Source of the DNA: Actinomycetota bacterium
Lineage (GTDB): Bacteria; Actinomycetota; Actinomycetes; Actinomycetales; Microbacteriaceae
Reading direction: 5' to 3'
Length of the DNA stretch: 64,000 nt
Assembly: GCA_030840335.1 (NCBI GenBank)
Contig: JAUZFR010000188.1
Location: 1 to 64,000, forward strand
The notes below the pieces were generated by a model that was given only the letters and a program-made list of their open reading frames with translations, did not search any database and was not told the DNA's origin. Positions 35,344 to 44,878 of this stretch are shown here, one piece after another; positions within the stretch are counted from its first letter, which is position 1; each line of letters opens with the position of its first letter. Position numbers and translations under genes: made by a program.

Positions 35344-36393
35344 ATGGAATATCGGCAACTCGGCAATTCGGGACTCAAGGTTCCGGTGCTGTCCTTCGGC
35401 ACCGCCACGTTCTCCGGCGGAACGGGCGAAGGATCATGGGGTAACACGCAGGTCGAGGAGGCCAGTCGCCTCATCGATATCGCACTGGAGGCCGGAGTCA
35501 ACTTCTTCGACACGGCGGACGTCTATTCGAACGGTCGCTCCGAGGAGGTTCTCGGGCAGGCTCTCGCAGGCCGCCGCGACAAGGTTCTTATTGGCACCAA
35601 GGCGACCTTCCGGTCGGAAGGAACGGACGTCAACGATGTCGGCAGTTCCCGCTTTCACCTGATTCGCGCGCTCGAGGGCAGTCTGCGTCGGCTTGAAACG
35701 GATCACGTCGACGTCTACTACCTGCACGGTTTCGATGCGGTCACACCGCAGGAAGAAGTGCTGAGCACGCTGGACGAGTTCGTGCGCAGCGGCAAGGTGC
35801 GGTACATCGGATGCTCGAACTTCTCGGGGTGGCAGCTCATGAAGTCGCTCTCGGTCTCTGAGCGATATGGCTGGTCCCGCCACATCGCGCACCAGGCGTA
35901 CTACTCGCTCGCGGCGCGAGAGTTCGAATGGGAGCTCATGCCGCTCGGCCTCGATCAGAAGGTCGGGACGGTTGTGTGGAGTCCGCTCTCGCAGGGCAGG
36001 CTCACCGGCAAGATCCGTCGTGGCAAGCCCGTGCCTGGCGACAGCCGCTTGCGGGTGGGCTCCGAGACGGACCAGTCGGGAGACGAGGAGACTCTGTTCC
36101 GTACCGTCGACGTGCTCGACGAGCTCGCGGAGGAGACCGGCAAGACAATCCCGCAGGTCGCGCTCAACTGGGTGCTTCAGCGTCCGACCGTATCCAGCAT
36201 CATCTTCGGCGCACGCAACGAGGAGCAGTTGCGGGAGAACTTCGGCGCGGTTGGCTGGGACCTCACGACAGAACAGGTCGCGCGACTGGATGCTGCGAGT
36301 GCGACCACTCCCAACTATCCCTACTGGCATCAGCGCAGTTTCACCGAGCGCAACCCGTTCCCGACCGCAGTCAGGGCGCGCACCGAGGGATAG
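35344..36393 (+). CDS. Aldo/keto reductase
   Basis: The 349-residue enzyme has the AKR catalytic features: NFFDTADVYSNGRSEEVLG (Asp and Tyr), the catalytic Lys region VLIGTKATF, and YLHGFDAVTPQEEVL. The family motif for NADPH, IIFGARNEEQLRENFGAVGW, is at the C-terminus. It resembles YajO/Tas-like enzymes. The start is a clear ATG with GGGAGCAC upstream. It is the last gene of the redox run and ends about 20 bp before the DosR-type box for the next transcription unit. Confidence 0.9.
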   Translation: MEYRQLGNSGLKVPVLSFGTATFSGGTGEGSWGNTQVEEASRLIDIALEAGVNFFDTADVYSNGRSEEVLGQALAGRRDKVLIGTKATFRSEGTDVNDVGSSRFHLIRALEGSLRRLETDHVDVYYLHGFDAVTPQEEVLSTLDEFVRSGKVRYIGCSNFSGWQLMKSLSVSERYGWSRHIAHQAYYSLAAREFEWELMPLGLDQKVGTVVWSPLSQGRLTGKIRRGKPVPGDSRLRVGSETDQSGDEETLFRTVDVLDELAEETGKTIPQVALNWVLQRPTVSSIIFGARNEEQLRENFGAVGWDLTTEQVARLDAASATTPNYPYWHQRSFTERNPFPTAVRARTEG

Positions 36394-36414
36394 CCGCGCT
36401 GGTTGGTCAGTCGC

Positions 36415-36428
36415 GGGACCTTTGGCAC
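36415..36428. promoter_or_regulatory. DosR-type box upstream of the DoxX-like gene
   Basis: GGGAC-CTTT-GGCAC fits GGGNCNNNNGNCCC with one mismatch. It lies 90 bp upstream of the DoxX-like gene. This pattern is the core of the mycobacterial DosR/DevR recognition sequence, and a DevR-like regulator with the same recognition helix is encoded at 42416. Confidence 0.6.
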
Positions 36429-36518
36429 TAACCCGGGAAGCAGTGGTCCGTCAGAGTGGAGTTCCGGCCACAGATGTGGCGGGCGACAACTGTCGATCAG
36501 AACGGGATAGAGGATTTC

Positions 36519-37109
36519 ATGACTCACATGACCGCCACCACGGGACTCGCAACGCCGATCGTTGGGGCGAAGGTGAAGGCAGCAGTCACCGAGTCCACCA
36601 TTGTCACCACAGCGGCGGGACGTCGCACTCTCGCTGTCTTGCGATTCGCCACTGGGTTCATTTTTCTGTGGGCGTTTCTCGACAAGACCTTCGGCCTCGG
36701 CTTCTCAACCGTGACGAAGTCCGCCTGGATCAATGGTGGCGCACCGAGCCAGGGGTTCCTGAACAGCCCGGCGGTCGTCGGACCGCTCAAGCCGTTCTTC
36801 GCGGCGATCGCCAGCCCAACCTCGGACATCCTCTTCATGCTCGGCATGATCGCGGTGGGAGCCGCTGTAATGCTGGGCATCGGACTTCGGGTCAGCGCTG
36901 TCGCTGGCAGCATCATCCTGGTCTTCATGTACCTCGCCGAATGGCCGTTCGCCGCGAATGCGGGATCCACCAATCCGCTGGTCGATTACCACATCATCTA
37001 CGCGCTCGCCCTCGTCGCGATCGCAGTTCTTTCTGCAGGCGATACCTGGGGTCTGGGTCGCGCGTGGAAGAGTGTGCCGTTTGTTCGAGCACACACGTGG
37101 CTGATCTAG
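36519..37109 (+). CDS. DoxX/DoxD-like membrane protein
   Basis: The 196-residue protein has four hydrophobic helices after a 40-residue N-terminus. It includes LRFATGFIFLWAFLDKTFGLG, a DoxX-like segment, and HIIYALALVAIAVLSAGDTW at the last helix. DoxX proteins include thiosulfate:quinone oxidoreductase subunits and redox partners in stress responses, but the exact role here is unknown. ATG 36519 was chosen over a longer frame because it has GATAGAGGA upstream. It is preceded by a DosR-type box and followed by a strong hairpin terminator. Confidence 0.75.
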   Translation: MTHMTATTGLATPIVGAKVKAAVTESTIVTTAAGRRTLAVLRFATGFIFLWAFLDKTFGLGFSTVTKSAWINGGAPSQGFLNSPAVVGPLKPFFAAIASPTSDILFMLGMIAVGAAVMLGIGLRVSAVAGSIILVFMYLAEWPFAANAGSTNPLVDYHIIYALALVAIAVLSAGDTWGLGRAWKSVPFVRAHTWLI

Positions 37110-37126
37110 TCGGGTAGACAGCTCCA

Positions 37127-37158
37127 GGGGAAGTCGACGTAAGTCGTCTTCCCCTTTG
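37127..37158 (+). terminator. Hairpin terminator after the DoxX-like gene
   Basis: AGGGGAAGTCGAC (37127-37139), loop GTAA, then GTCGTCTTCCCCT (37144-37156): 12 of 13 bases pair, followed by TT. It lies between convergent genes and can end both. Confidence 0.75.
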
Positions 37159-37179
37159 TCGTGCCCGGGCGAAGGGTTC

Positions 37180-38004
37180 TCACACGACTGCGGCAAGTGG
37201 CGGAGGGTCCTCGAAAACGACAATGGTCGGGCTCGCGATATTGAGGAGAACGTCGTGGGCAACCCGGCTCAGCGAGGTAACGCCCGGCGGGCGGGTACGC
37301 GGCTGGCCAACGACCAGCAGTGCGGCGGCCGCGGATGCATCGATGAGGGCCTCCGCCATACCGCGGGCAGACAGCCGGGCTCGCACTCGCAGCGAGTCAT
37401 CCGCCGATCGAGCAAGCTCCAGAACGTCCGACAGGCGGCGATCGATTGTGGCGTTCGTTGGCGGCGCGGCCAGGACGAGCGTTAGTTGCTGCGAACTCAT
37501 GCCGGCTTCGGCCGCGGCGAAACGCACGGTGGTCTGGCCGGTCGGAGTGTCTTCTGCGCTCGCCACTACCCCGTGACGTGCGTTTCCCGCGAGATTGGGG
37601 ATAAACGCGACCGGGCAGTTCGCGATCGACGCGAGCGCGAGTAATTTCGACCCGAACACTGTGCCGTGGATGAATCCGGTCTTGTGCGTCCCCACGACAA
37701 GCATCTCGGCGTTGGCGGACGCGTCCGCGAGCTCGGTGAGGGGGTCGCCTTCGAGTAGCAGGGTTGTCACGGGGATCGAGTCGTCGATCGAAGTCGCGTA
37801 GGCAACCTGGGCGACGAGGAGCGCCACCGCGGCCTCGCGGTTCTCGAGCATGACGAGCTTGTCCGTCGCGTCCCATTCGTCCTCGAGGGCGTGCGCGAGG
37901 ACGACCCGCATATCGGCGACGCGTGCTCGCTCGAGGGCCCACCGGATGGCCGCGCGGCTGGGAACTGAATCGTCGACGCCGACGAGAATGCTGCCGCTGG
38001 TCAT
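37180..38004 (-). CDS. Tandem universal stress protein
   Basis: The 274-residue protein has two UspA domains. The first has [20 protein letters not shown] and the ATP-binding [19 protein letters not shown] region; the second is degenerate, beginning [16 protein letters not shown], with a shortened LVVGQPR. Tandem USPs of this type are prominent DosR-regulon members in mycobacteria. ATG 38004 was chosen, with GAAGGAAG upstream; the longer frame to 38097 would run through the DosR-type boxes. It is divergent from the phosphoketolase gene with two boxes between. Confidence 0.85.
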   Translation of the reverse strand: MTSGSILVGVDDSVPSRAAIRWALERARVADMRVVLAHALEDEWDATDKLVMLENREAAVALLVAQVAYATSIDDSIPVTTLLLEGDPLTELADASANAEMLVVGTHKTGFIHGTVFGSKLLALASIANCPVAFIPNLAGNARHGVVASAEDTPTGQTTVRFAAAEAGMSSQQLTLVLAAPPTNATIDRRLSDVLELARSADDSLRVRARLSARGMAEALIDASAAAALLVVGQPRTRPPGVTSLSRVAHDVLLNIASPTIVVFEDPPPLAAVV

Positions 38005-38073
38005 CGTGTGCTTCCTTCTTGGTTGCAAGAGATGGGTATCTTCAAGCTTCGTCGGGTCACCCGATTGCAGATA

Positions 38074-38087
38074 GGGGCTTTGGTCCT
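38074..38087. promoter_or_regulatory. DosR-type box upstream of the tandem USP
   Basis: GGGGC-TTTG-GTCCT fits GGGNCNNNNGNCCC with one mismatch. It lies 70 bp upstream of the USP start and 98 bp upstream of the divergent phosphoketolase start, next to a second, stronger site. Confidence 0.5.
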
Positions 38088-38107
38088 CCGCCGCCAATCG
38101 ATCGCGC

Positions 38108-38121
38108 GGGACCTATGGCCC
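38108..38121. promoter_or_regulatory. DosR-type box upstream of phosphoketolase
   Basis: GGGAC-CTAT-GGCCC is an exact match to GGGNCNNNNGNCCC, 63 bp before the phosphoketolase start. Together with 38074-38087 it forms a double site between divergent genes. Confidence 0.65.
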
Positions 38122-38184
38122 TGTCACGTCGGGGCGTCGCCCCGTTCACTGGAGAGACATCACAAACCCAGGGAGACCTCCGGC

Positions 38185-40629
38185 ATGTCAATCACACAAC
38201 TGTCTTCGAGCCCAGTCGCTGACGAGGCCGTAACGCCCTGGCCATTCAGCGAGCCACGCCCCGTCTCCGACGAGGCGCTGCTGCAACTGAACACGTGGTG
38301 GCGCGCCGCGAACTACCTGTCGCTGGGACAGATCTACCTGCTCGACAACCCACTGCTTCGAGAGCCGCTCCGTCGCGAACACATCAAGCCCCGCCTGCTC
38401 GGACACTGGGGCACGACGCCCGGACTCAACTTTATTTACGCTCACTTGAATCGAGTGATCCAGCAGCGGTCGCTCAACACGATCTACATTGCCGGTCCGG
38501 GCCACGGCGGCCCCGGCATGGTCGCGAACGCCTACCTCGACGGCACCTACAGCGAGGTGTACAACGGCATCAGCCAGTCTGAGGACGGTCTGCGCGCACT
38601 TTTCCGCCAGTTCTCGTTCCCGGGCGGCATCCCGAGCCACGTGTCACCGGAAACTCCCGGATCGATTCACGAGGGCGGCGAGCTTGGGTACTCGCTGTCG
38701 CATGCCTACGGCGCGGTCTTCGACAATCCTGACTTGCTCGTCGCAGCCGTTGTCGGCGACGGGGAAGCTGAAACGGGACCACTCGCGACGAGCTGGCACT
38801 CGAACAAGTTCATCGACCCGCGGCAGGACGGCGTCGTTTTGCCGATCCTGCACCTCAACGGCTACAAGATTGCGAATCCGACCATCCTCGCTCGCATCCC
38901 CGAGCACGAACTCCTCGAGCTCATGCGCGGGTACGGCCACACTCCCTACCTCGTTTCGGGAGGTTTCGATGGCGAGAATCCGATCGAGGTACACAGGCGC
39001 TTCGCGATCACGCTGGATGCAGTCCTCAATCAGATTGCGGAGATCAAGGCGGCCGCCGTAGCGGGAACGCTGGTCGGCAGACCGGCGTGGCCCATGATCA
39101 TCCTGCGCACGCCAAAGGGCTGGACCTGTCCAGCCGAGATCGACGGGCATCCCGCCGAGAACAACTGGCGCTCGCACCAGGTGCCGCTGGTGGACGCACG
39201 CGACACCGAGGCGCACACTCGTGTACTCGAGGCGTGGATGCGGTCGTATAAGCCCGAAGAGCTGTTCGATGCAACCGGAGCGCCCGTGCCGCTCGCAACG
39301 TCGCTTGCTCCGGTGGGCAATCTGAGGATGAGCGCGAACCCGGTGGCGAACGGCGGACTGTTGCGTCAGGAACTCAGGCTTCCGGACTTCCGCCGCTATG
39401 CGGAGGGCGTTTCGGCCCCTGGCAGCTCGATCAGCGAACCAACCCGTGTGCTTGGCGCGTGGTTGCGGGATGTCATCGCGAACAATCCGCACAACTTCCG
39501 GATCTTTGGCCCCGACGAAACCGCGTCCAATCGCCTGACCTCGGTCTTCGATGTGACCGACAAGCAGTGGAACGGCGAGTACCTGCCCATCGACTCCGAC
39601 AACCATCTCGCTCGGGCGGGTCGAGTCGTCGAGATGCTGAGCGAGCACCAGTGTGAAGGATGGCTCGAAGGCTACCTTCTGACCGGGCGGCACGGGATCC
39701 TGAACTCCTACGAGGCGTTCATCCACATCGTGGATTCGATGTTCAACCAGCATGCGAAGTGGCTGAAGACCACCCGCCGCATCCCGTGGCGCCGACCGAT
39801 CGCCTCGCTCAACTACCTGCTGAGTTCGCATGTGTGGAGGCAGGACAACAACGGACTGTCGCATCAGGATCCCGGCTTCATCGATCATGTCGTCAACAAG
39901 AAGGCCGACGTCGTGCGCGTCTACCTGCCGTTCGACGCGAACACACTCCTTTCAACGTACGACCACTGCCTGCGCTCGGTGGACTACGTCAACGTCGTGG
40001 TCGCGGGCAAGCAGCCTTCCTTCAACTGGCTCACCCTGGACCAGGCGATCGAGCACTGTACCCGCGGCCTCGGCCTGCTCGAGTGGGCAGGCACAGAGGT
40101 CGAAGGCGAAGAACCGGATGTCGTGCTCGCGTCCGCTGGGGACGTGCCGACTCTCGAGATGCTCGCGGCCGTTTCCATCCTTCGTGACCGGATCCCGACT
40201 CTGAAAATCCGGGTGGTCAATGTCGTCGACCTGATGCGGCTCGAGAGCGACACCGAGCATCCGCATGGTCTCAGTGACCTCGAGTACGACGCGATCTTCA
40301 CCTCGGACAAGCCGGTCATCTTCGCGTACCACGGCTACCCGTGGCTCATCCATCGCCTGACCTACCGCCGTGCGGGACATGATCACCTTCACGTTCGCGG
40401 GTACAAAGAAGAGGGCACAACGACGACGCCGTTCGACATGGTCATGTTGAACGATCTCGACCGGTACCGGCTGGTCATGGACGTGCTCGACAGGGTCCCT
40501 GGGCTCGATGCGCGGCAGGGGATTCTTCGTCAGGACATGCAGGATGCACGTATCCGCGCCCGCGAATACACCCGCGAGCACGGGGAAGACATCCCCGAGG
40601 TAGCGAACTGGGTGTGGACTGCGGAGTAA
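38185..40629 (+). CDS. xfp: Xylulose-5-phosphate/fructose-6-phosphate phosphoketolase
   Basis: The 814-residue protein is a typical-length phosphoketolase, cleaving xylulose-5-phosphate (and often fructose-6-phosphate) with phosphate to acetyl phosphate. It carries the TPP motif [20 protein letters not shown], the early signature [12 protein letters not shown] and the family segments [20 protein letters not shown] and LSHQD. ATG 38185 was chosen as it begins the protein after GGGAGACC; the longer frame would cover the regulatory boxes. Placement in a DosR-like island suggests ATP generation from acetyl phosphate under low oxygen. Confidence 0.93.
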   Translation: MSITQLSSSPVADEAVTPWPFSEPRPVSDEALLQLNTWWRAANYLSLGQIYLLDNPLLREPLRREHIKPRLLGHWGTTPGLNFIYAHLNRVIQQRSLNTIYIAGPGHGGPGMVANAYLDGTYSEVYNGISQSEDGLRALFRQFSFPGGIPSHVSPETPGSIHEGGELGYSLSHAYGAVFDNPDLLVAAVVGDGEAETGPLATSWHSNKFIDPRQDGVVLPILHLNGYKIANPTILARIPEHELLELMRGYGHTPYLVSGGFDGENPIEVHRRFAITLDAVLNQIAEIKAAAVAGTLVGRPAWPMIILRTPKGWTCPAEIDGHPAENNWRSHQVPLVDARDTEAHTRVLEAWMRSYKPEELFDATGAPVPLATSLAPVGNLRMSANPVANGGLLRQELRLPDFRRYAEGVSAPGSSISEPTRVLGAWLRDVIANNPHNFRIFGPDETASNRLTSVFDVTDKQWNGEYLPIDSDNHLARAGRVVEMLSEHQCEGWLEGYLLTGRHGILNSYEAFIHIVDSMFNQHAKWLKTTRRIPWRRPIASLNYLLSSHVWRQDNNGLSHQDPGFIDHVVNKKADVVRVYLPFDANTLLSTYDHCLRSVDYVNVVVAGKQPSFNWLTLDQAIEHCTRGLGLLEWAGTEVEGEEPDVVLASAGDVPTLEMLAAVSILRDRIPTLKIRVVNVVDLMRLESDTEHPHGLSDLEYDAIFTSDKPVIFAYHGYPWLIHRLTYRRAGHDHLHVRGYKEEGTTTTPFDMVMLNDLDRYRLVMDVLDRVPGLDARQGILRQDMQDARIRAREYTREHGEDIPEVANWVWTAE

Positions 40630-40683
40630 ACTCCAGCAACGAAGACCTGTCGCAGGGGACGCCCTGGGCACGCCGCAGGCGGG

Positions 40684-42411
40684 ATGAGAACAGTCATGAC
40701 TGACGCGCACTCCTTCACTTTTCCCGACGAGCCGCGTGGAGAGTTGGACCTCGCCATTGACGAGCTGGTCGCTCGGGCGCGTGACGTGCTCAAGATCCAG
40801 GGCAGGCTCCGTTCCCTGCTCAAAGCGAATCAGGCCGTCATCGAGAATCTCGATCTACCGGCGGTGCTGCGACGGATTGTCGTCGCCGCCATCGACCTGG
40901 TCGGGGCCGAATACGGCGCGCTCGGGGTCGTCGCCCCGGATGGCACGCTCGAACAGTTCATCAATGTCGGAATGTCCGAACACCAGATCGAGATGATCGG
41001 GCACCTTCCGGAGGGTCACGGCCTTCTCGGAGCACTGATCGACGACCCGCGTCCCATCCGAATCGAGCAGATCTCCGAGGATCCGCGATCCGCGGGATTT
41101 CCGGACCACCACCCGCCGATGGGCAGCTTTCTCGGCGTCCCGATCCGCGTGCGCGACGAGGTGTACGGAAACCTCTATCTCAGCAACCAGTCTTCGGGGC
41201 GCTTCAGCTCCGAGGACGAGCAGCTGGTAGTCGCCCTCGCCGCCACGGCCGGCGTCGCCATCGAGAACGCCCGGCTCTTCGAAGAGACCCATCGGAGGCA
41301 GGCGTGGTCTGCTGCGTCCGCCGAGTTTACGGCCGCGCTGCTTTCGGCCGAGCAGGGATCGGCGATTTCCACGCTTGCCGGCCGAGTTCTGCAACTTGCC
41401 GAGGCCGACGTCGTCTGGGTTCTGCTGCCGACCTCCGATCCCGCCGTTCTCGTCGCCGACACCGCACGAGGAATCGACGAGGACGAGATCCAGGGCAGCG
41501 CGGTACCAATTTCGGGGTCGATCGTCGCCGACGTCCTCGAGGGCAAACAACCGCGACAGATCGACGATGGGTCGCAGAGCGAAATCCCGCTGAGCGACGG
41601 ACGAGTACTCGGCTCGGTCATGGCGGTGCCGATGATCGTCTCGGGAATGACGCAGGGGGTGCTGCTCGTGGGACGGCTCAAGGGCCGTGCGAGGTTCGCG
41701 CTCGTCGATCTCGAGATGGCAGCGGATTTCGCGGGTCAGGCGAGTGTGGCAATGGAGCTGTCCGCCGCACGTGCCGACCGCCAGCGCATGGCTCTCCTCG
41801 AGGATCGCGGACGCATCGCGCGCGATCTTCACGATCACGTCATCCAGCAACTCTTCGGCACGGGCCTCGAGCTGCAGAGTATCGCCGGGGGACTTCCGGC
41901 GGGCCCGCTGTCGAACCGAATCATCCAGTCCATCGCGAATCTGGATGCCAGCATCTCGCAGATTCGCACCGTCATCTTCGCGCTGTCCGCCCAGACGGAT
42001 GACTCGCGCAACACGGTGCGACACTTGCTGATCGACCTCGCCAACGAACTGGCGGCCGGGCTGTCCAGCACTCCGAACGTCAACTTCTCGGGTCCGGTTG
42101 ACCTCGTCGTCATGGACGACCTTGCTGACGACGTTGTCGCGGTGACGCGTGAGGCTCTCGTGAATGTGATCAAGCACGCCGAGGCCACGAGAACGTCCGT
42201 GTCGCTGACCGTCGTCGACAATTCGGTGATCCTCGAGATCGTCGACGACGGCAAAGGGTCATCCGGCTCGCAGCGTCGAAGCGGGATCTCCAATCTCGAG
42301 CACCGTGCCCTGAGCCGCGGAGGCGAGTTTGCGTTCGATTCGACGGCGGGCGGCACACGCGTGACCTGGCGAGTGCCATACGGTGTCGAACAATCAGTCG
42401 AAAGTGCGTGA
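40684..42411 (+). CDS. GAF-domain sensor histidine kinase, DevS/DosT-like
   Basis: The 575-residue protein has two GAF domains (residues about 55-200 and 215-360), then a HisKA_3 dimerisation helix with phospho-His in RDLHDHVIQQL (H383) and an HATPase with VTREALVNVIKHAEA and DDGKGSSG. The first GAF domain contains HHPPMGSFLGVPIRVRDEVYG (HHPPM at 142-146), like the haem-binding GAF-A of mycobacterial DevS/DosT, so a haem sensor of oxygen, NO or CO is plausible. ATG at 40696 is an alternative start. It is followed by the cognate DevR-like regulator. Confidence 0.9.
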   Translation: MRTVMTDAHSFTFPDEPRGELDLAIDELVARARDVLKIQGRLRSLLKANQAVIENLDLPAVLRRIVVAAIDLVGAEYGALGVVAPDGTLEQFINVGMSEHQIEMIGHLPEGHGLLGALIDDPRPIRIEQISEDPRSAGFPDHHPPMGSFLGVPIRVRDEVYGNLYLSNQSSGRFSSEDEQLVVALAATAGVAIENARLFEETHRRQAWSAASAEFTAALLSAEQGSAISTLAGRVLQLAEADVVWVLLPTSDPAVLVADTARGIDEDEIQGSAVPISGSIVADVLEGKQPRQIDDGSQSEIPLSDGRVLGSVMAVPMIVSGMTQGVLLVGRLKGRARFALVDLEMAADFAGQASVAMELSAARADRQRMALLEDRGRIARDLHDHVIQQLFGTGLELQSIAGGLPAGPLSNRIIQSIANLDASISQIRTVIFALSAQTDDSRNTVRHLLIDLANELAAGLSSTPNVNFSGPVDLVVMDDLADDVVAVTREALVNVIKHAEATRTSVSLTVVDNSVILEIVDDGKGSSGSQRRSGISNLEHRALSRGGEFAFDSTAGGTRVTWRVPYGVEQSVESA

Positions 42412-42415
42412 CGCG

Positions 42416-43057
42416 ATGATCAGGATCTTTCTGGTGGATGACCACGAACTGGTGCGCCGCGGCATTGCAGGCCTGCTCGCCGCCGAACCCGATATGGAAA
42501 TAGTCGGCGAGGCGGGAACCGCTGCACAGGCGCGCGCACGCATCGCTGCAACGCAGCCCGACGTCGCCTTGCTGGATGTGCGGCTCCCCGATGGCAGTGG
42601 AATCGACGTGTGCAGGGACGTGCGATCGCAGAGCCCCGCTACCGGCTGCCTCATCCTCACCGCGTACGACGATGATGAGGCGATCTATGCCGCCGTCCTC
42701 GCTGGCGCTGCGGGATACGTTCTCAAAGACATCCGCGGCACCAACCTCGTCGAATCGGTGCGCAAGGTAGCGGCGGGCCGCTCGCTCCTCGATCCAGGGC
42801 TGACGAAACGCGTCGTCGAGCGGATGAAGGGGCGCGACGCGCGCGATCCGCGACTGGAGTCGCTGAGCCTGCGCGAGAAGCAGATCATCTCCCTCATCGC
42901 GGATGGCCTCACCAACCGCGAGATCGGCGCGAAACTCTCCCTCGCCGAGAAGACGGTGAAGAACTACGTGTCGGGGCTCCTGAGCAAACTGGGACTCCAG
43001 CGCCGCACTCAAGCGGCGATCCTGCATCTCGAGACTCAGGCAAGATCGCCCGAGTAG
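42416..43057 (+). CDS. DevR/DosR-like NarL-type response regulator
   Basis: The 213-residue protein has a receiver domain (IRIFLVDDHELVRRG; phospho-Asp 54 in ALLDVRLPDG) and a LuxR-type HTH (SLREKQIISLIADGLTNREI). The recognition region AEKTVKNYVSGLLSKLGLQR followed by RTQAAI is nearly the sequence of mycobacterial DosR, whose Lys and Asn in KTVKN contact the GGG core of its box. ATG 42416 was chosen because it starts the receiver fold directly, 4 nt after the kinase stop. The five boxes found in this island fit its expected specificity. Confidence 0.92.
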   Translation: MIRIFLVDDHELVRRGIAGLLAAEPDMEIVGEAGTAAQARARIAATQPDVALLDVRLPDGSGIDVCRDVRSQSPATGCLILTAYDDDEAIYAAVLAGAAGYVLKDIRGTNLVESVRKVAAGRSLLDPGLTKRVVERMKGRDARDPRLESLSLREKQIISLIADGLTNREIGAKLSLAEKTVKNYVSGLLSKLGLQRRTQAAILHLETQARSPE

Positions 43058-43068
43058 GCAGCCGACGA

Positions 43069-43082
43069 GGGTCCTTTGGCCC
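43069..43082. promoter_or_regulatory. DosR-type box upstream of the second USP
   Basis: GGGTC-CTTT-GGCCC is an exact match to GGGNCNNNNGNCCC, 35 bp before the USP start and just after the response regulator gene. Confidence 0.65.
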
Positions 43083-43117
43083 TATCGCGCGCGTTCGCGG
43101 CGGTATGTACTGGCGGC

Positions 43118-43681
43118 ATGAAGAAATCGAGCGAGACGCCGTCTCCCACCCGAACGCATTTCGTTGCGGATCCGAGCGGTGCGCGATATCAGGCCGACAG
43201 TGACGGCACGGGCGTTGCCAGGATTCGCCGGTACCTCTCACTGCGACGACCTGCGGCAACCGCGCCCGAGCGGGTCGGCCGAGTCGTCGTTGGCGTTGAC
43301 GGCTCGCCGTCGTCGATCGCTGCCCTCCAGCGGGCCGCAGCGATCGCCGAGGCTACGGGGGCCGCGATCCGGGCCGTGGCCGTGTGGCAGTACCCCACTG
43401 GCGCCATGGATGTCGGTGACCTCCTCGAGTCCGCCGAGTCCGACGCTTCCGAGGCACTCGCGTCGACGGTGCAACTCGCTTTCGACGAGCGACCGCCCGA
43501 ATGGCTGTCACTCGTCACGCGAGAGGGGAGCGCCGCGCATGTTCTCATCGAAGAGAGTTGGGGCGCCGAGATGCTGATCGTGGGCAGCCGTGGACACAGC
43601 GTCATTGCCGGGCTGTTTCTCGGCTCGGTGAGTGCGCAGTGCGCCGAGCGCGCCCACTGCCCGGTGCTGGTGATGCACTGA
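43118..43681 (+). CDS. Universal stress protein (single UspA domain)
   Basis: The 187-residue protein has a 60-residue basic N-terminal extension, then one UspA domain: GRVVVGVDGSPSSIAALQRA and the nucleotide-binding LIVGSRGHSVIAGLFLGSVS, ending CPVLVMH. The G-2x-G-9x-G-S/T motif suggests ATP binding. ATG 43118 was chosen since the open frame from 43076 would cover the DosR-type box. It is adjacent to the sensor pair and preceded by an exact box, so regulation by the DevR-like protein is likely. Confidence 0.9.
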   Translation: MKKSSETPSPTRTHFVADPSGARYQADSDGTGVARIRRYLSLRRPAATAPERVGRVVVGVDGSPSSIAALQRAAAIAEATGAAIRAVAVWQYPTGAMDVGDLLESAESDASEALASTVQLAFDERPPEWLSLVTREGSAAHVLIEESWGAEMLIVGSRGHSVIAGLFLGSVSAQCAERAHCPVLVMH

Positions 43682-43725
43682 GTGTTCGTGATGCGGTGAG
43701 GTTGCGATGCGGTGAGCGCGCGGCT

Positions 43726-43986
43726 TCAGCGACGCGGCAGGTCCAGCAGGCTGTTGCGGGCGGTACCATCTCGGTTCGTGCGCAGGTATTTGAGATCGCC
43801 GTCCATCGCATCCGTGATCTGAGTTGTTCCCTCAGGCCAGTTGACGCAATAGGAATGGATGCCGAGCTCCATGTCCATGACGGCATCGGCGACGGCGATC
43901 GGCGACCAGTCGGCCCCGTCATGACAGAGGCGAACGACTTCGCCCTGCCTGTCGACGCTGATTGAGGTCACGCTTCTGATTGACAT
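43726..43986 (-). CDS. DUF3892 protein
   Basis: This 86-residue protein ends DGDLKYLRTNRDGTARNSL, the diagnostic motif of DUF3892, a small family of unknown function. It begins MSIRSVTSISVDRQGEVVRL, as the family does. No good Shine-Dalgarno is seen. The last DosR-type box lies 35 bp upstream, so it may be a member of the dormancy regulon. Confidence 0.75.
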   Translation of the reverse strand: MSIRSVTSISVDRQGEVVRLCHDGADWSPIAVADAVMDMELGIHSYCVNWPEGTTQITDAMDGDLKYLRTNRDGTARNSLLDLPRR

Positions 43987-44021
43987 TGTTCTAGTACAGC
44001 GGGTTCGACGGGAGATGCTTA

Positions 44022-44035
44022 GGGTCGAAGGTCCC
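44022..44035. promoter_or_regulatory. DosR-type box upstream of the DUF3892 gene
   Basis: GGGTC-GAAG-GTCCC is an exact match to GGGNCNNNNGNCCC, 35 bp upstream of the DUF3892 start. It is also 29 bp beyond the 3' end of the NUDIX gene. Confidence 0.6.
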
Positions 44036-44063
44036 GCGTCGGGTCACACACTGTGGCCCGCTG

Positions 44064-44807
44064 CTATTTCCACACGTATTCGGTGGCCGCGTAACCAGCC
44101 TCGGCGGGAATCGTGATTACGCGCGCCCCATCGTCGCGCACGTCGATTCGTGGTTCAACCGTGTACGGCGTGCGCGATTGCGCCGCCGCGATGGCGCCGC
44201 CGGTGTCGGAACTCTCGGCCAGTCGCGCGAGGTTCATGAGGGTCGGGAACAGGATGGATTGCTCTCCATCCGTCGCACGCGAAACGGCATCGGATGGGCC
44301 AACCCACTCCACACCCACTGTTTCGGCGCCGTCCGACCACGCGACCTGACCAGGAGGCATGGCGGCGAGATAGAACCGCGTGTCGAACCGCCGGGGTTCC
44401 GCCACAGGGGTGATCCAGTGGCCGAACGGCTGGAGAGCACCGAGGTCGAGCATCGCGCCAGTTGCTTCGACGACCTCGCGGAACGCCGCGCCACGCATCC
44501 GCTCGGTCACCTGTAATGGCGCGCCGTCCGCTGCGAACCCGAGCAGGATTGAGGTCTCTTCCCAGGTTTCGCGCAGAGCGCCGATTCGTAACGCACGCTC
44601 GTCAGCGCCGAGCAGTACGTCGCCTCGCGTCAGCTGCGCCCAGGTCGGGTCGTGATCGTTCGGCTCGATCGCACCGCCGGGGAACACCAGCGCAGACCCG
44701 AATACCGCCCGCGAGTGCCGGCGCACCATGAGCACCTCGAACGGATCATCACGGGCGAGCAGAATAGTCGCCGACAGGCGAGGAGGTGGTGGATCGTTGG
44801 CAATCAC
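44064..44807 (-). CDS. NUDIX hydrolase
   Basis: The 247-residue protein has the NUDIX fold, with a NUDIX-like box in ADERALRIGALRETWEETSI and the upstream FGSALVFPGGAIE strand. The GX5EX7REUXEEXGU consensus is partly degenerate (REtwEEt kept). It resembles CoA/NADH-type NUDIX proteins of about 240 residues, but the substrate cannot be read. It is divergent from the cytochrome b561-like gene, with 71 bp between. Confidence 0.85.
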   Translation of the reverse strand: MIANDPPPPRLSATILLARDDPFEVLMVRRHSRAVFGSALVFPGGAIEPNDHDPTWAQLTRGDVLLGADERALRIGALRETWEETSILLGFAADGAPLQVTERMRGAAFREVVEATGAMLDLGALQPFGHWITPVAEPRRFDTRFYLAAMPPGQVAWSDGAETVGVEWVGPSDAVSRATDGEQSILFPTLMNLARLAESSDTGGAIAAAQSRTPYTVEPRIDVRDDGARVITIPAEAGYAATEYVWK

Positions 44808-44878
44808 TGAAAGGGACCCTACCCGTTCCGAGGCTCATCGACATCAGTATTGTGGGACCGAAAGCGGGAGGCCCGAGG

